Notes: generated by a model from the sequence alone, not told the origin. 64,000 nt of DNA from Ulvibacter litoralis (GCF_900102055.1 NZ_FNBA01000002.1:744001-808000), one strand, 5' to 3'. Counted from the stretch's first letter, positions 53,242 to 63,102 are shown. Numbers and translations: made by a program.

Positions 53242-54324
53242 ATGAAAAACACCGCACTTACCCACATTCACGAACAATTAGGCGCTAAATTAGTTCCTTT
53301 TGCAGGATATAACATGCCCGTTTCTTACGAAGGCGTTAATGCTGAACACGAAACTGTTAGGCAGGGCGTTGGTGTTTTTGACGTGTCGCATATGGGTGAG
53401 TTTTTAATCACAGGACCAAATGCATTAGCATTAATTCAGAAAGTAACAACAAACGATGCTTCTAAATTGGTGGACGGTCAGGCGCAATACAGTTGTTTGC
53501 CTAACAATGATGGAGGAATTGTAGACGATTTAATTATCTACAGACTAGAAGCTGAAAAATGGTTGTTGGTGGTAAATGCTTCAAACATTGAAAAGGATTG
53601 GAATTGGATTAGCTCGCATAATACTATGGGCGCTGAAATGAAAGACCTTTCGGAAGGGTATTCATTATTAGCGATTCAAGGACCAAAAGCCATTGAAGCG
53701 ATGCAGTCTTTAACTTCTGAAGATTTAGCAGCTATTAAATTCTATACGTTTAAAGTATCTGACTTTGCAGGTATTCCGAATGTAATTATCAGTGCAACAG
53801 GATATACTGGAAGCGGTGGTTTTGAAATTTATTGTAAAAACGAAGAAGTAGCACAGGTTTGGGAAAAAGTATTTGAAGCTGGTGCCGATTTTGGTATCAA
53901 ACCTATTGGTTTGGCTGCTCGTGATACATTGCGTTTGGAAATGGGATACTGTCTTTACGGAAATGATATTAACGACACGACCTCTCCATTTGAAGCTGGT
54001 TTGGGTTGGATCACTAAATTTACCAAAGATTTTGTGAATGCTGAAAACCTTAAAAAAGAAAAAGAACACGGTCCAGAAAGAAGACTAATCGCTTTTGAAC
54101 TAGACGAACGTGGAATTCCAAGACAGGGATACGATATTGTAGACGGAAATGGGAAAACAATTGGTGTTGTCACTAGTGGTACTATGTCTCCTTCATTAGG
54201 AAAAGGAATTGGATTAGGGTATGTTCCAACGATATTTAGAGATCCAGGAACACAAATTCATATTCAAATTAGAAAGAATGCAGTTCCAGCAACCGTTGTG
54301 AAACTTCCTTTCTACAAAGGGTAA
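53242..54324 (+). CDS. gcvT: Glycine cleavage system aminomethyltransferase (T protein)
   Basis: A 360-residue folate enzyme of the glycine cleavage complex that takes the aminomethyl group from H protein onto tetrahydrofolate. Signatures are [50 protein letters not shown] and [17 protein letters not shown]. Normal length. No H or P protein gene is near. No glycine riboswitch fits in the 47-base upstream gap. It overlaps glsA by one base. Confidence 0.97.
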   Translation: MKNTALTHIHEQLGAKLVPFAGYNMPVSYEGVNAEHETVRQGVGVFDVSHMGEFLITGPNALALIQKVTTNDASKLVDGQAQYSCLPNNDGGIVDDLIIYRLEAEKWLLVVNASNIEKDWNWISSHNTMGAEMKDLSEGYSLLAIQGPKAIEAMQSLTSEDLAAIKFYTFKVSDFAGIPNVIISATGYTGSGGFEIYCKNEEVAQVWEKVFEAGADFGIKPIGLAARDTLRLEMGYCLYGNDINDTTSPFEAGLGWITKFTKDFVNAENLKKEKEHGPERRLIAFELDERGIPRQGYDIVDGNGKTIGVVTSGTMSPSLGKGIGLGYVPTIFRDPGTQIHIQIRKNAVPATVVKLPFYKG

Positions 54325-55238
54325 TGATGGAGTATCAAGCGATTTTAGATACCATTCAATCCAACTTACAAAAGATTGAAAACACAGGTACTGTCGCTGC
54401 TTACATTCCTGAATTAGCAAAAGTTAATAAAGATAATTTCGCCATTTACCTCAATAGAGTGAATGGCGATAATTATGGTGTAGGCCATTGGGATGTTTCG
54501 TTTTCAATTCAAAGTATCTCTAAGGTTTTAACGCTATCTAAGGCGCTTCAGCTAATTGGTACCGATGTTTGGGAACGAATGGATGTAGAACCTTCTGGCG
54601 ACCCTTTTAACCATTTATCGTTGCTCGAATTAGAGAATGGAATTCCGAGAAATCCGTTGATTAACTCTGGAGCCATTGTTATTGCCGATATATTAGTTTC
54701 CGAATTAAAAAATCCGAAAGAAGACTTTTTACAATATGTTCGGGACCTTACTAATGATCAAACGATTACGTACAACGAAAACGTAGCGCTTTCAGAAAAA
54801 GAAACAGGATTTACAAACTACGCAACGGCCAATTTATTAAAGTCCTTCGGAAACTTAGCGAATGATGTGGACACCGTGTTGGACTTCTATTTTCATCAGT
54901 GTGCCATCGAAATGAATTGCCAACAATTATCGAATGCATTTTATTTATTCGCAAATCGCGGAAAATGTATGCGAAATGTAGCACATCTTACGTTATCTCA
55001 AGTGAAACGAATTAACGCCATCATGCTTACTTGTGGTTTTTATGATGAAGCTGGTGAATTTGCTTTTGAAGTAGGATTACCAGGGAAAAGTGGTGTTGGC
55101 GGGGGAATTGTAGCCTTATTACCCAATAATTTTACCATTGCAACGTGGGCACCAGGCTTGAACCCTAAAGGAAATTCCTTTTTGGGAATGCAAGCTTTAG
55201 AACAGTTTACCACAGCCACAGGCGAATCAATTTTTTAA
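54324..55238 (+). CDS. glsA: Glutaminase
   Basis: A 304-residue serine-dependent glutaminase that converts glutamine to glutamate and ammonia. The fold is beta-lactamase-like with the SxxK motif in SFSIQSISKVLTLS, then NPLINSGAIV and GKSGVGGGI near the C-terminus. Two ATG codons are adjacent; either could start. The first overlaps the gcvT stop. Confidence 0.95.
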   Translation: MMEYQAILDTIQSNLQKIENTGTVAAYIPELAKVNKDNFAIYLNRVNGDNYGVGHWDVSFSIQSISKVLTLSKALQLIGTDVWERMDVEPSGDPFNHLSLLELENGIPRNPLINSGAIVIADILVSELKNPKEDFLQYVRDLTNDQTITYNENVALSEKETGFTNYATANLLKSFGNLANDVDTVLDFYFHQCAIEMNCQQLSNAFYLFANRGKCMRNVAHLTLSQVKRINAIMLTCGFYDEAGEFAFEVGLPGKSGVGGGIVALLPNNFTIATWAPGLNPKGNSFLGMQALEQFTTATGESIF

Positions 55239-55256
55239 AGAAAGACGTTGAAAAGA

Positions 55257-56123
55257 ATGCAGTTTGAGAAACCCCCTTTAAAAACAAAAATTTTAATTCT
55301 TGGCGGTAGTGGTTTTATTGGGCATCATATATTTATGGAGCTTCAATCGTATTTTGAAGTATACGGTACCTATTGCCATTCGATTGGAGATTTTTCAGAT
55401 AACAAGGTTTTTTACCCATATTGCTGCGAAGAAGATAATCTCCTTGAACTCCTAGAAACTGTAAAACCTACGCATATTATTTCAGCCATACGAGGAGATT
55501 TTAAAGCACAGTTTACGGCTCACAAACTATTGTGTGAGTATGTTCAAAACAATCATTTTTGTAAGCTTCTATTTTTATCGTCAGCACAAGTTTTTGATGG
55601 AAAGTACGCCCTTCCCTCCTACGAAAATGACAAACCGCTTGCGGAGTCTAACTTCGGAAAGTTTAAAATTGCGATCGAACGTTTGTTATTAGAACAAATT
55701 CCGGCACAAACGACCATCTTGCGTTTGCCCATGGTATTAGGAATTCATTCGCCTAGAATTATTCAATTACGCGAAAGCATTAAACATCAAGCAACCTTTG
55801 AAGTATATCCAAATTTAACAATAAGCCTTACTACTGCTGATAAAATTGCACAGCAGATTCATTATATTATCAGTAAAAAATTGGATGGTATTTTTCATTT
55901 AGCGAGTACCGACATGATTCATCACGAAGAGCTTTTCCGAGAAATCACCACCAAAATGGGCACTAAAACCCCTATCTTTAAAAATGTATATCGCAGCAAT
56001 GATGATGGGTATTTGGCAATTCTTCCGAAGAAAAACCTATTACCAGAACAATATCAAATTACAGTCGCTGAAGTGATTGCTGATTGCACTTTAAATGAAG
56101 AAATACTTACTTTTAAAAATTAG
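55257..56123 (+). CDS. NAD(P)-binding SDR/epimerase family protein
   Basis: A 288-residue extended short-chain dehydrogenase. ATG 55257 is chosen, with TTG 55248 as alternative. The Rossmann loop is LGGSGFIGHHIF. An SSAQVFDG segment matches the RmlD/GalE-like Ser region, but a clear YxxxK is replaced by a less typical FGKFKIAIER, so catalysis is uncertain. Substrate unknown; a sugar nucleotide is plausible. It sits after glsA with a short gap. Confidence 0.75.
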   Translation: MQFEKPPLKTKILILGGSGFIGHHIFMELQSYFEVYGTYCHSIGDFSDNKVFYPYCCEEDNLLELLETVKPTHIISAIRGDFKAQFTAHKLLCEYVQNNHFCKLLFLSSAQVFDGKYALPSYENDKPLAESNFGKFKIAIERLLLEQIPAQTTILRLPMVLGIHSPRIIQLRESIKHQATFEVYPNLTISLTTADKIAQQIHYIISKKLDGIFHLASTDMIHHEELFREITTKMGTKTPIFKNVYRSNDDGYLAILPKKNLLPEQYQITVAEVIADCTLNEEILTFKN

Positions 56124-56161
56124 TCTTAACAGACTTATAAATAACCTCTTATATGTACCTT

Positions 56162-56443
56162 ATGAAAGCTTTATCTGAAACCGAAATTCAAGAAAAAATG
56201 AGCACGATTGATGGATGGGATTATCAAAACAATGCCATTCACACCACCCTCGAATTTGATAACTTTAAAGATGCTTTTTCAGTAATGACGCGCATTGCTT
56301 TTGAAGCTGAAAAAATGAACCACCATCCAGATTGGTCAAATGTGTACAATACACTTACCATCAGCCTATCGACACACGATGTAGATGGTTTGACTGAAAA
56401 AGACTTCGAATTGGCAAAAATTATAGATGCGCTTGTGAGTTAA
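56162..56443 (+). CDS. phhB: 4a-hydroxytetrahydrobiopterin dehydratase
   Basis: A 93-residue pterin carbinolamine dehydratase, from the second ATG; the ATG at 56153 is possible. The hallmark EKMNHHPDWSNVYNTL, with the catalytic His pair, and the end THDVDGLTEKDFELAKI are intact. It recycles the pterin cofactor of aromatic amino acid hydroxylases or may act in pterin metabolism generally. No hydroxylase gene is in the window. Confidence 0.93.
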   Translation: MKALSETEIQEKMSTIDGWDYQNNAIHTTLEFDNFKDAFSVMTRIAFEAEKMNHHPDWSNVYNTLTISLSTHDVDGLTEKDFELAKIIDALVS

Positions 56444-56445
56444 AC

Positions 56446-56475
56446 TTTGCAGTGTAGTCTATTTTTTTACTTTTG
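56446..56475 (+). promoter_or_regulatory. Promoter of yebC
   Basis: TTTG at 56446-56449 and TACTTTTG at 56468-56475 with an 18-base spacer, close to the Bacteroidota consensus. A small AAACTCG/CGAGTTT hairpin lies in the leader before the gene. Confidence 0.6.
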
Positions 56476-56552
56476 TAGTACGAATACCAAAAACTGATTT
56501 AAATAACCATAAACTCGTCTCGTTTTCGAGTTTAATATAAAATATAGTAGAA

Positions 56553-57278
56553 ATGGGAAGAGCTTTCGAATTTAGAAAAGCAAGAAAAATGAAACGTTGG
56601 TCTGCCATGTCCAAAGCCTTTACTCGTATAGGAAAGGATATTGTAATGGCTGTTAAAGAAGGTGGTCCAGATCCAGACGCTAATTCTAGACTTCGTGCGG
56701 TGATTCAAAATGCGAAGGCAGTAAATATGCCTAAGGATAATGTAGAACGCGCCATTAAAAGAGCCAGCGATAAAAGTTTAGGCGATTATAAAGAAGTTTT
56801 ATTTGAAGGATACGCACAACACGGAATCGCTGTTCTTATTGAAACTGCTACCGATAATAATACGCGTACCGTTGCGAATGTTCGTTCGTACTTTAATAAA
56901 TGTGATGGTAGTTTAGGAACTTCAGGATCGGTGGTCTTTATGTTTGACCACACCTGTAACTTCCGTATTAACGGAGAAGGAATGGACTTAGAAGAGTTAG
57001 AACTTGAATTGATAGACCACGGAATTGAAGAAATTTTTGAAGACGAAGATGGTGTTTTAATCTACGCTCCTTTTGAAAGTTTTGGTGCAATACAATCGTA
57101 TTTGGAAGAAAATAATATTGAAATTTTATCTTCAGGATTTGAGCGTATTCCGCAAGTAACGAAAAAATTAAGCCCAGAAGAAGCTGCCGATGTAGATAAG
57201 CTACTAGAAAAGCTAGAAGAAGATGATGATGTACAAAACGTATATCACACCATGGAAGAAACTGCCGATGATGAATAG
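56553..57278 (+). CDS. yebC: YebC/TACO1 family translation or transcription factor
   Basis: A 241-residue protein of the YebC/PmpR family. It starts MGRAFEFRKARKMKRWSAMS, the Bacteroidota form of the conserved basic N-terminus, followed by DPDANSRLRAVIQNAKAVNMPKD-type sequence and GTSGSVVFMFD. Members were described as DNA-binding regulators and more recently as aiding translation of difficult motifs. The acidic tail is normal. It has its own promoter and terminator. Confidence 0.95.
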   Translation: MGRAFEFRKARKMKRWSAMSKAFTRIGKDIVMAVKEGGPDPDANSRLRAVIQNAKAVNMPKDNVERAIKRASDKSLGDYKEVLFEGYAQHGIAVLIETATDNNTRTVANVRSYFNKCDGSLGTSGSVVFMFDHTCNFRINGEGMDLEELELELIDHGIEEIFEDEDGVLIYAPFESFGAIQSYLEENNIEILSSGFERIPQVTKKLSPEEAADVDKLLEKLEEDDDVQNVYHTMEETADDE

Positions 57279-57306
57279 TTTAAATAAAACAATTCTATAA
57301 AAACAA

Positions 57307-57339
57307 AAAAAAGCCCTTTTAAAAAAGGGCTTTTTTTAT
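57307..57339. terminator. Bidirectional hairpin terminator
   Basis: AAGCCCTTTT pairs with AAAGGGCTT between an A-run and a T-run, which serves both yebC and the convergent lipoprotein gene. Confidence 0.9.
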
Positions 57340-57358
57340 GAATTAATAAATGTTGATC

Positions 57359-58396
57359 CTACAATTCTGTAACCTGTGCGTACACTGCAGAAGCTCCAGA
57401 CAACTCTGAGTTTACGGTTGGAGCTATATTTCCACCGACATCAGCATTTGTATACGTTAATACACGTCCGCCACCATTCGCTCTTTCAGCGATAAAAACG
57501 GTGTTCGTTTCGCTATCAAAATCGGCAGAAACAGGATTTCCTAAAAATGTTGCACTCCCAGCCACTCGAATCTGATTGTTTGCTACAACTAAGGTTTCAC
57601 CATTTGCAACAGCATTAAATTTTGTTTCAAAGTCTGAGATAATGTGAAAAGCACCATCAGAGTCTACTGCAGCATCTCCAATATCTGTTAAAATCATCGT
57701 ATCGTCATCAAAACCTAGACCGTGCGTTCTAACAATACCTTCAATGGCAACACGTTTTGTTGCTGTGATGGTTGCATCGGTTGTATTTTCAGAGGCAAAA
57801 TTTGTAAACAATGCTACTTCATTGGTTTTGTCAACTACAGCATATAAATTGTTTCCTACGAATTCAATTCCCCATACGGCAAAATTTACTGTAACGGTGT
57901 TTCTAAGTGTAAATTGATCTCCTGCTTTGGTGTAAATAAAGAAACGTCCATCTGCGGTTGTTGGGTCTCCATCTACATCAGAATTATCTGATACTACATA
58001 AACAGAACCATTAACAGCAATATCTCTCGGACTTACCAAATCGGCACTCCCACTGGCTGCAATATTTAAAGTAATACCATCATTAGATATACCAATGTCT
58101 GCATACGAATTTAGTTGCAAAAATGTTCTTGATGCCTGTGTTAATTGATCGGTACTTGCATCGTAATAAACACCTTCAGCATCTGTAGATAGTGTTAAAA
58201 ATGTTTTCGTTGAAACATTGTTTGGATCACTAGTGTCGTACATGGTAACATTACCATTAGAATTGTTTGACGCGAATACTTGGGTTTGGTAATCGGCTGT
58301 CGGTTCATCAGTTGTGTTTGTATCATCGTCATCACTACATGAAATAAGTGCAATTGACAATACAAGTGTTGTTGTTAAAAATTTTAGCTTTCTCAT
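57359..58396 (-). CDS. Surface-exposed beta-propeller-like lipoprotein
   Basis: A 345-residue lipoprotein (lipobox ALISC, Cys20). The Cys is followed by Ser and four Asp, the lipoprotein export signal that sends flavobacterial lipoproteins to the cell surface. The mature part has repeated strand patterns (VFASNNSNGNVTMYD; GRFFIYTKAGDQF; NNLYAVVDKTNEVALF; NTVFIAERANGGG) that suggest a six- or seven-bladed propeller. No enzymatic motif recognised. It stands alone with a terminator on one side. Confidence 0.82.
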   Translation of the reverse strand: MRKLKFLTTTLVLSIALISCSDDDDTNTTDEPTADYQTQVFASNNSNGNVTMYDTSDPNNVSTKTFLTLSTDAEGVYYDASTDQLTQASRTFLQLNSYADIGISNDGITLNIAASGSADLVSPRDIAVNGSVYVVSDNSDVDGDPTTADGRFFIYTKAGDQFTLRNTVTVNFAVWGIEFVGNNLYAVVDKTNEVALFTNFASENTTDATITATKRVAIEGIVRTHGLGFDDDTMILTDIGDAAVDSDGAFHIISDFETKFNAVANGETLVVANNQIRVAGSATFLGNPVSADFDSETNTVFIAERANGGGRVLTYTNADVGGNIAPTVNSELSGASAVYAQVTEL

Positions 58397-58574
58397 AATT
58401 AATAAGTTTGTTTGTTACAGAGATAAAAACAAACTCATAGAATTAATAAGAAAAAGTTTAAAGTTAACTAAGATTTAACTACACAGAACTGATTAACAAT
58501 ACATTAAGTAATAAGGAGCTATTAGGGTTTAACAAATCATTATTTTAATAATCTGTTAATTTTAGGAAATACAA

Positions 58575-59111
58575 TTAGGTGTATTCTGGCACTTTTCCCA
58601 CCATACCTTTAAAGAAATTACGAAAAAACTTCTCATCCTCTTCGATATTTCCTGTTGGATAAAAAGCTTCTCCAATGTGCATAATCTTTGTAGAATAGTC
58701 TAAGCCTATGGGAATAATCGGTACATTGGCAGCTAGTGCAATGTAATAATATCCAGTTTTCCAAGCATCTACCTTTTTTCGTGTTCCTTCTGGCGCAATG
58801 GCTAGTCTAAACTCTTCGTGTTCTGCAAATACATTTGCAATAGCTTCGACTTTGTTTTGAGCTTTTTCTCTATTTAGAGGCTCTCCTCCCATCCATTTAA
58901 AATACCACCCAAACGGAGCTTTAAAAAGTTCTTTTTTACCTACAAAATTGATTTGAATTTTTAAAATTCTGCGAACTAATATAGAAAGTACAAAATCTAC
59001 ATAACTGGTATGTGGTACGACAATAAGTACCGATTTTTTTATAGAGCGATCAAAATCTCCTTGAAATTTCCATCCAAGGATTTTATGATAAATAAACTTA
59101 GTTAACGACAT
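58575..59111 (-). CDS. Small 1-acylglycerol-3-phosphate acyltransferase-like protein
   Basis: A 178-residue PlsC-type acyltransferase, shorter than the usual 240 or so and without an N-terminal membrane anchor. The HX4D catalytic motif is His34-Asp39 (PHTSYVDF), motif II is WMGGEPLNR and motif III is IAPEGTRKK. It could acylate lysophosphatidic acid or another lipid. It follows the KdsB fusion gene by 26 bases, so a link to lipid A or LPS is possible. Confidence 0.88.
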   Translation of the reverse strand: MSLTKFIYHKILGWKFQGDFDRSIKKSVLIVVPHTSYVDFVLSILVRRILKIQINFVGKKELFKAPFGWYFKWMGGEPLNREKAQNKVEAIANVFAEHEEFRLAIAPEGTRKKVDAWKTGYYYIALAANVPIIPIGLDYSTKIMHIGEAFYPTGNIEEDEKFFRNFFKGMVGKVPEYT

Positions 59112-59137
59112 AGAAAACTTTAGGAAGTAGTAAGGTA

Positions 59138-60967
59138 CTACATTTTTAAATATAATGCTTTCAGCTTTTCACGAGTCATTATTGTTTCCCAGTTATCACC
59201 TAATGCATTTTCCCAAAGTGGCACAAGACTCAATGCTATATCGATCATTGTTTCTAATTGTTCTTCGGAAAGGTTACTACATAAATTTTTAGGGATTTCT
59301 ACCTGATGCTTTTTTACCATTTTCTTGAAAAGAATAACATCTTTTGGATAAAATTCTTCTAAATGATCAAATACAATACAGTTTCCTATTCCGTGTTTGG
59401 TACCAAGTACGTAAGAAAGTCCGTAGCTCATAGCGTGCGCAACACCGACTTGAGAGTATGCAATACTCATTCCGCCGTGCCATGAAGCCATCATTAATTT
59501 TCCTCTAGATTCTTCCTCAGATAATTCTTCACCTACAAAAATCTCCATACACAAATCGTATGCTTTTTCGCCATAACTCTGACTAAATGCATTTAAGAAA
59601 GTTCCATTTAACGATTCGACACAATGAATAAAACAATCCATTCCTGTGTAAAACCATTGATTTTTAGGAACCCCTACTGTTAAGTCTGGATCTAAAATAA
59701 CTTGATCAAAAGGTGTAAAATCACTATTAATACCCAGTTTTTTAACAGGTCCTGTAAGTACGGTCGTTCTAGAAACTTCCGCTCCTGTACCCGAAATTGT
59801 TGGAACACCAACGTGATATACCGCTTTGGTTTTCACTAGATCCCAACCTTGGTAATCTGCAGCGCTACCTTTATTGGTAAGCATAATAGAAACAGCTTTT
59901 GCCAAATCTAAAATAGTTCCTCCTCCAATACCGATAATTCCTGAAGGCTTAAAGGTGAATTCTGCTTTAATGTCTTTTACGATCTGATCTACTTGTGTGG
60001 TTTTAGGCTCTTCTTCCGAAGAAACAAAAATCAGTTTATCATTAAATCGAAGGTTGATACGATCTATTAATGCTTGTTCTTTTTTGAAAACTTTATCTAC
60101 TAGAAAAATAAAAGGTGCTTTGTCCTTTCGTTGTGGTGCTAGAATTGAAGACAACTGATCGAAACATCCTTGTCCAAAAACAACTTTTGGAACCATCGGA
60201 AAATTGCGATACTTATTATTGACAGTTTCTTTTTTACTTTCTTTTAATACTTTATTAGCTCTCACTAAATCTTCTGGAGTATCAATTTCAATTCCTTGCG
60301 TGTTTGATATAGCCATTTTAATGTTTTTACCATATTCTAAATACCGAATACATTCAATTTTTTCTACAGCTTCTAATGAGCGCATTGGAAGTCTGTAAAA
60401 ATCTAAGATTGCTTGTTTACGGAATGCATAAATTCCTTTGTGTTTGTAATACTGCATGGCAGCATTTTTATCTCTAGGGTATGGAATTGGTGAGCGTGAG
60501 AAATAGAGTGCGAAACTTTCTTTATCTACAATTACTTTTACGCAATTAGGATCACTAATTTCTTTCCAGTCGTGTATCTCGGTCATTAAGGAAGCCAAAT
60601 CTATTTTTTCGGCATCAGGTCCATCAAAAACACGTAATACTTGCTCTAAACCTTCTTTGCTTGTAAAAGGCTCATCGCCTTGTACATTTACCACAATATC
60701 CACATCCATAAACTCAACAGCTTCGGCGATACGATCGCTTCCGCAGTCATGTTCTTTCTTGCTCATGATTGCTTTTCCACCATTCATTTCAATTTCCTGA
60801 AAAATAACATCACTATCTGTTACCACATACACTTCGTCAAACAACTCAGTTTCTTTGGCAGCTTCGTAGGTGCGCACAATTACAGGCTTTCCGCCAAGAT
60901 CTTGCATTAATTTACCAGGAAAACGAGAGGCGCCGTAACGCGCAGGAATCATTGCTATTATTTTCAT
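59138..60967 (-). CDS. kdsB: CMP-Kdo synthetase fused to KdnB-like iron alcohol dehydrogenase
   Basis: A 609-residue two-domain protein. Residues 1-243 are a complete CMP-Kdo synthetase ([42 protein letters not shown]), which activates the LPS sugar Kdo. Residues 255-609 are a complete iron-type alcohol dehydrogenase: [13 protein letters not shown] (346-358), [13 protein letters not shown] (389-401) and metal ligands Asp444, His448, His511 and His525. In Shewanella, KdnB is a Kdo 8-oxidase of this family that, with aminotransferase KdnA, makes 8-amino-Kdo. The fusion suggests that this organism makes Kdo8N or a similar sugar. KdnA is not in the window. There is no frameshift between the parts. 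Confidence 0.87.
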   Translation of the reverse strand: MKIIAMIPARYGASRFPGKLMQDLGGKPVIVRTYEAAKETELFDEVYVVTDSDVIFQEIEMNGGKAIMSKKEHDCGSDRIAEAVEFMDVDIVVNVQGDEPFTSKEGLEQVLRVFDGPDAEKIDLASLMTEIHDWKEISDPNCVKVIVDKESFALYFSRSPIPYPRDKNAAMQYYKHKGIYAFRKQAILDFYRLPMRSLEAVEKIECIRYLEYGKNIKMAISNTQGIEIDTPEDLVRANKVLKESKKETVNNKYRNFPMVPKVVFGQGCFDQLSSILAPQRKDKAPFIFLVDKVFKKEQALIDRINLRFNDKLIFVSSEEEPKTTQVDQIVKDIKAEFTFKPSGIIGIGGGTILDLAKAVSIMLTNKGSAADYQGWDLVKTKAVYHVGVPTISGTGAEVSRTTVLTGPVKKLGINSDFTPFDQVILDPDLTVGVPKNQWFYTGMDCFIHCVESLNGTFLNAFSQSYGEKAYDLCMEIFVGEELSEEESRGKLMMASWHGGMSIAYSQVGVAHAMSYGLSYVLGTKHGIGNCIVFDHLEEFYPKDVILFKKMVKKHQVEIPKNLCSNLSEEQLETMIDIALSLVPLWENALGDNWETIMTREKLKALYLKM

Positions 60968-61093
60968 ATGAGGTTAGAAATTCATTAATTAGATGTACAT
61001 CCTTCTATAAGGTTGCTTCACTCTTGTTACTTTCTGAAGGTAAAGCTTCCGAAGAAATTTAATTTGGTTACAATGGTTTCAAAAATAGTAAGA

Positions 61094-61672
61094 TTATGTA
61101 CTTGAAGAACCTTTTTTCTGAAGCTTTTTATAAAATTTATAGATTCCGAAGAAAATGACTAAAACCAACACAAACGCAAGTGGCGCTATAAACACTGACA
61201 GTAAGGACATTACCGTAGAAGTCCCCGTTTCTACAGTAGAAACTACAGGATTTGCAAGTCCGCCAGTAGTAGCTGAAGATGTCAATCGAACGGCTGAAAC
61301 ATTTCCTTTAATCGCAGCTGCGGTTCCGCCCCCTGCAATAATAGCTAATGCCCACGTCACTAAAGGACTCAAATCACTTACCGTAGCCATCATTACCGCT
61401 GTTCCGGCAACAGCCGCTAAAGGTACTGCTATGGTATCTAGTGCATTATCGAACCACGGAATGAAATAGCCAAATATTTCTACAAGAGTTGCAACCCCTA
61501 ATGTAATTACTGCGGTAAGACTTCCTGCCCACTCCCAGCTTTCGTTTAAAGGAATTACATCGTAGAAGCCTGCGAGACTTAATACCAAAAGGGGTAAAAA
61601 AACACGAAAGCCTGCTGCAGCTGCAAGTCCAACCCCTAAAAAGACACTAAAAAGTATTTCTATTGAATCCAT
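61094..61672 (-). CDS. DUF4126 membrane protein
   Basis: A 192-residue protein with about four or five membrane segments and small-residue-rich loops (VGLAAAAGFRVFLPLLVLSL, AGGGTAAAIKGNVSAVRLTS, TTGGLANPVVSTVE). This pattern is DUF4126, of unknown function. It lies two bases behind the RecD-like helicase gene and shares its direction. Confidence 0.88.
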   Translation of the reverse strand: MDSIEILFSVFLGVGLAAAAGFRVFLPLLVLSLAGFYDVIPLNESWEWAGSLTAVITLGVATLVEIFGYFIPWFDNALDTIAVPLAAVAGTAVMMATVSDLSPLVTWALAIIAGGGTAAAIKGNVSAVRLTSSATTGGLANPVVSTVETGTSTVMSLLSVFIAPLAFVLVLVIFFGIYKFYKKLQKKGSSST

Positions 61673-61674
61673 TC

Positions 61675-63102
61675 TTACGAATCTACAAAAAAGTCATTTT
61701 TAAACCCTATTAAGTACAATTTTTCTTTTGCACGAGTGATCGCTGTGTACAACCAACGTAGATAGTCTCTATCGATACCGTTTGGTAAAAACGGTTGTTC
61801 TACAAAAACGGTGTTCCATTGTCCCCCTTGCGATTTATGACAGGTGATAGCGTAGGAGAATTTAACTTGCAATGCGTTAAAGTATTTATTCTTCTTAACG
61901 GCTAAAAACTTTTTGTATTTAGAAGTTTCAGAAGCATAATCTTCTAACACGGCTTGGTATAATTTATTGGACTCTTCGTAAGGCAACGAGGGAGTTTCCG
62001 AAGTAAGTGTATCTAACAATAAAACAGTTTCAAACGGTTTCATTTTAGGATAATCGACCATTTTAACCATTACTTCAGCAAACTTAAAGCCGTACAACTC
62101 TCTAAAAGCTAAAATTTCGATGACTTGAACGATATCTCCATTTGCAATAAAACCAGCTTCACTTTCGGTTTTCACCCAGAAATAATTATTCTTCACTACC
62201 ATCAAGTAATCTCCTGCGGAAAGTTCTTCTTCTTGAAACAAGATTCGGTTTCTAATACTTTGGTTGTATAAATTGGCACGTTTGTTTGAGCGCACAATAA
62301 TCACAGTCTCTTCGTTTCCAAGAGCTGAATAACTATCACTTATAGCATCCATAATTTCTTGTCCGTCGGCAGGACGGATCACATCAGGGTAATTTAGATC
62401 GGTAAATTTAAAGTCATCAAAAAAGCCATCGTCTAAGCGTTCTCTTAATCGTGTGGCATTCACTAAAATTCCGCTATCGGTTTGCTGACGAACAACATCA
62501 TCTAATTCGAGTTCGATAACTTCTTTGTTGTAATAATTTTCGAGAGTCTTTCGCTCCAACGCAGGACTTATATCCAGCTTCACAGGCGGTAATTGAGCGG
62601 TATCTCCTATTAATAGTAATTTACAATTATGTCCACTATATACATATTGCATTAAATCGTCGAGAAGAGAACCGTTTTCAAACAATTTAGAATCCTGATT
62701 AATATCTGGAATCATAGAAGCTTCATCTACAATAAAAATAGTATTTCGGTGCTTATTAGTTTGCAAAGTGAAGGAGACTCCACCACCTTTTTCGCTTTTT
62801 GGGTAGTAAATTTTCTTATGAATGGTAAAAGCTTCTTTTTGGGAGTAATTGCTAATTACTTTGGCTGCTCGACCCGTAGGTGCCAATAACACAGGACTTT
62901 TGCGTACTTTCCACAAGTTTTTAACCAAAGTACCAATAGTGGTTGTTTTTCCTGTACCTGCGTATCCTTTTAACAAAAACACTTCATTTTTCGCTTCAGA
63001 AAGCACAAATTTTGCTAATAATTGTAAAGCAATATCTTGTTTAATTGTCGTATTATGAGGGAAATCGGTTTTTAAAAGGCCGTAAAATTCAGAAACATTC
63101 AT
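61675..63102 (-). CDS. RecD-like ATP-dependent DNA helicase
   Basis: A 475-residue superfamily 1B helicase. Walker A is GYAGTGKTT (about 45-53), Walker B FIVDEASMIPD, and the C-terminal UvrD-C-like motif AITCHKSQGGQW followed by LYTAITRAKEKLYLIG. It is about the length of the RecD2 catalytic core without the long N-terminal helical part. Its role may be in repair or uptake-linked DNA processing, but neither is shown. A TACCTTTG word (minus strand) lies only five bases before the ATG. Confidence 0.88.
   Translation of the reverse strand: MNVSEFYGLLKTDFPHNTTIKQDIALQLLAKFVLSEAKNEVFLLKGYAGTGKTTTIGTLVKNLWKVRKSPVLLAPTGRAAKVISNYSQKEAFTIHKKIYYPKSEKGGGVSFTLQTNKHRNTIFIVDEASMIPDINQDSKLFENGSLLDDLMQYVYSGHNCKLLLIGDTAQLPPVKLDISPALERKTLENYYNKEVIELELDDVVRQQTDSGILVNATRLRERLDDGFFDDFKFTDLNYPDVIRPADGQEIMDAISDSYSALGNEETVIIVRSNKRANLYNQSIRNRILFQEEELSAGDYLMVVKNNYFWVKTESEAGFIANGDIVQVIEILAFRELYGFKFAEVMVKMVDYPKMKPFETVLLLDTLTSETPSLPYEESNKLYQAVLEDYASETSKYKKFLAVKKNKYFNALQVKFSYAITCHKSQGGQWNTVFVEQPFLPNGIDRDYLRWLYTAITRAKEKLYLIGFKNDFFVDS

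Noticed and set aside
56511-56533. AAACTCG/CGAGTTT hairpin in the yebC leader as a regulatory element
   Set aside because: Short, with a large loop and no further support.
894-62002. CTTCGGAA as a Chi or KOPS site
   Set aside because: Orientation is nearly balanced (31 to 27), whereas those motifs are strongly strand-biased.
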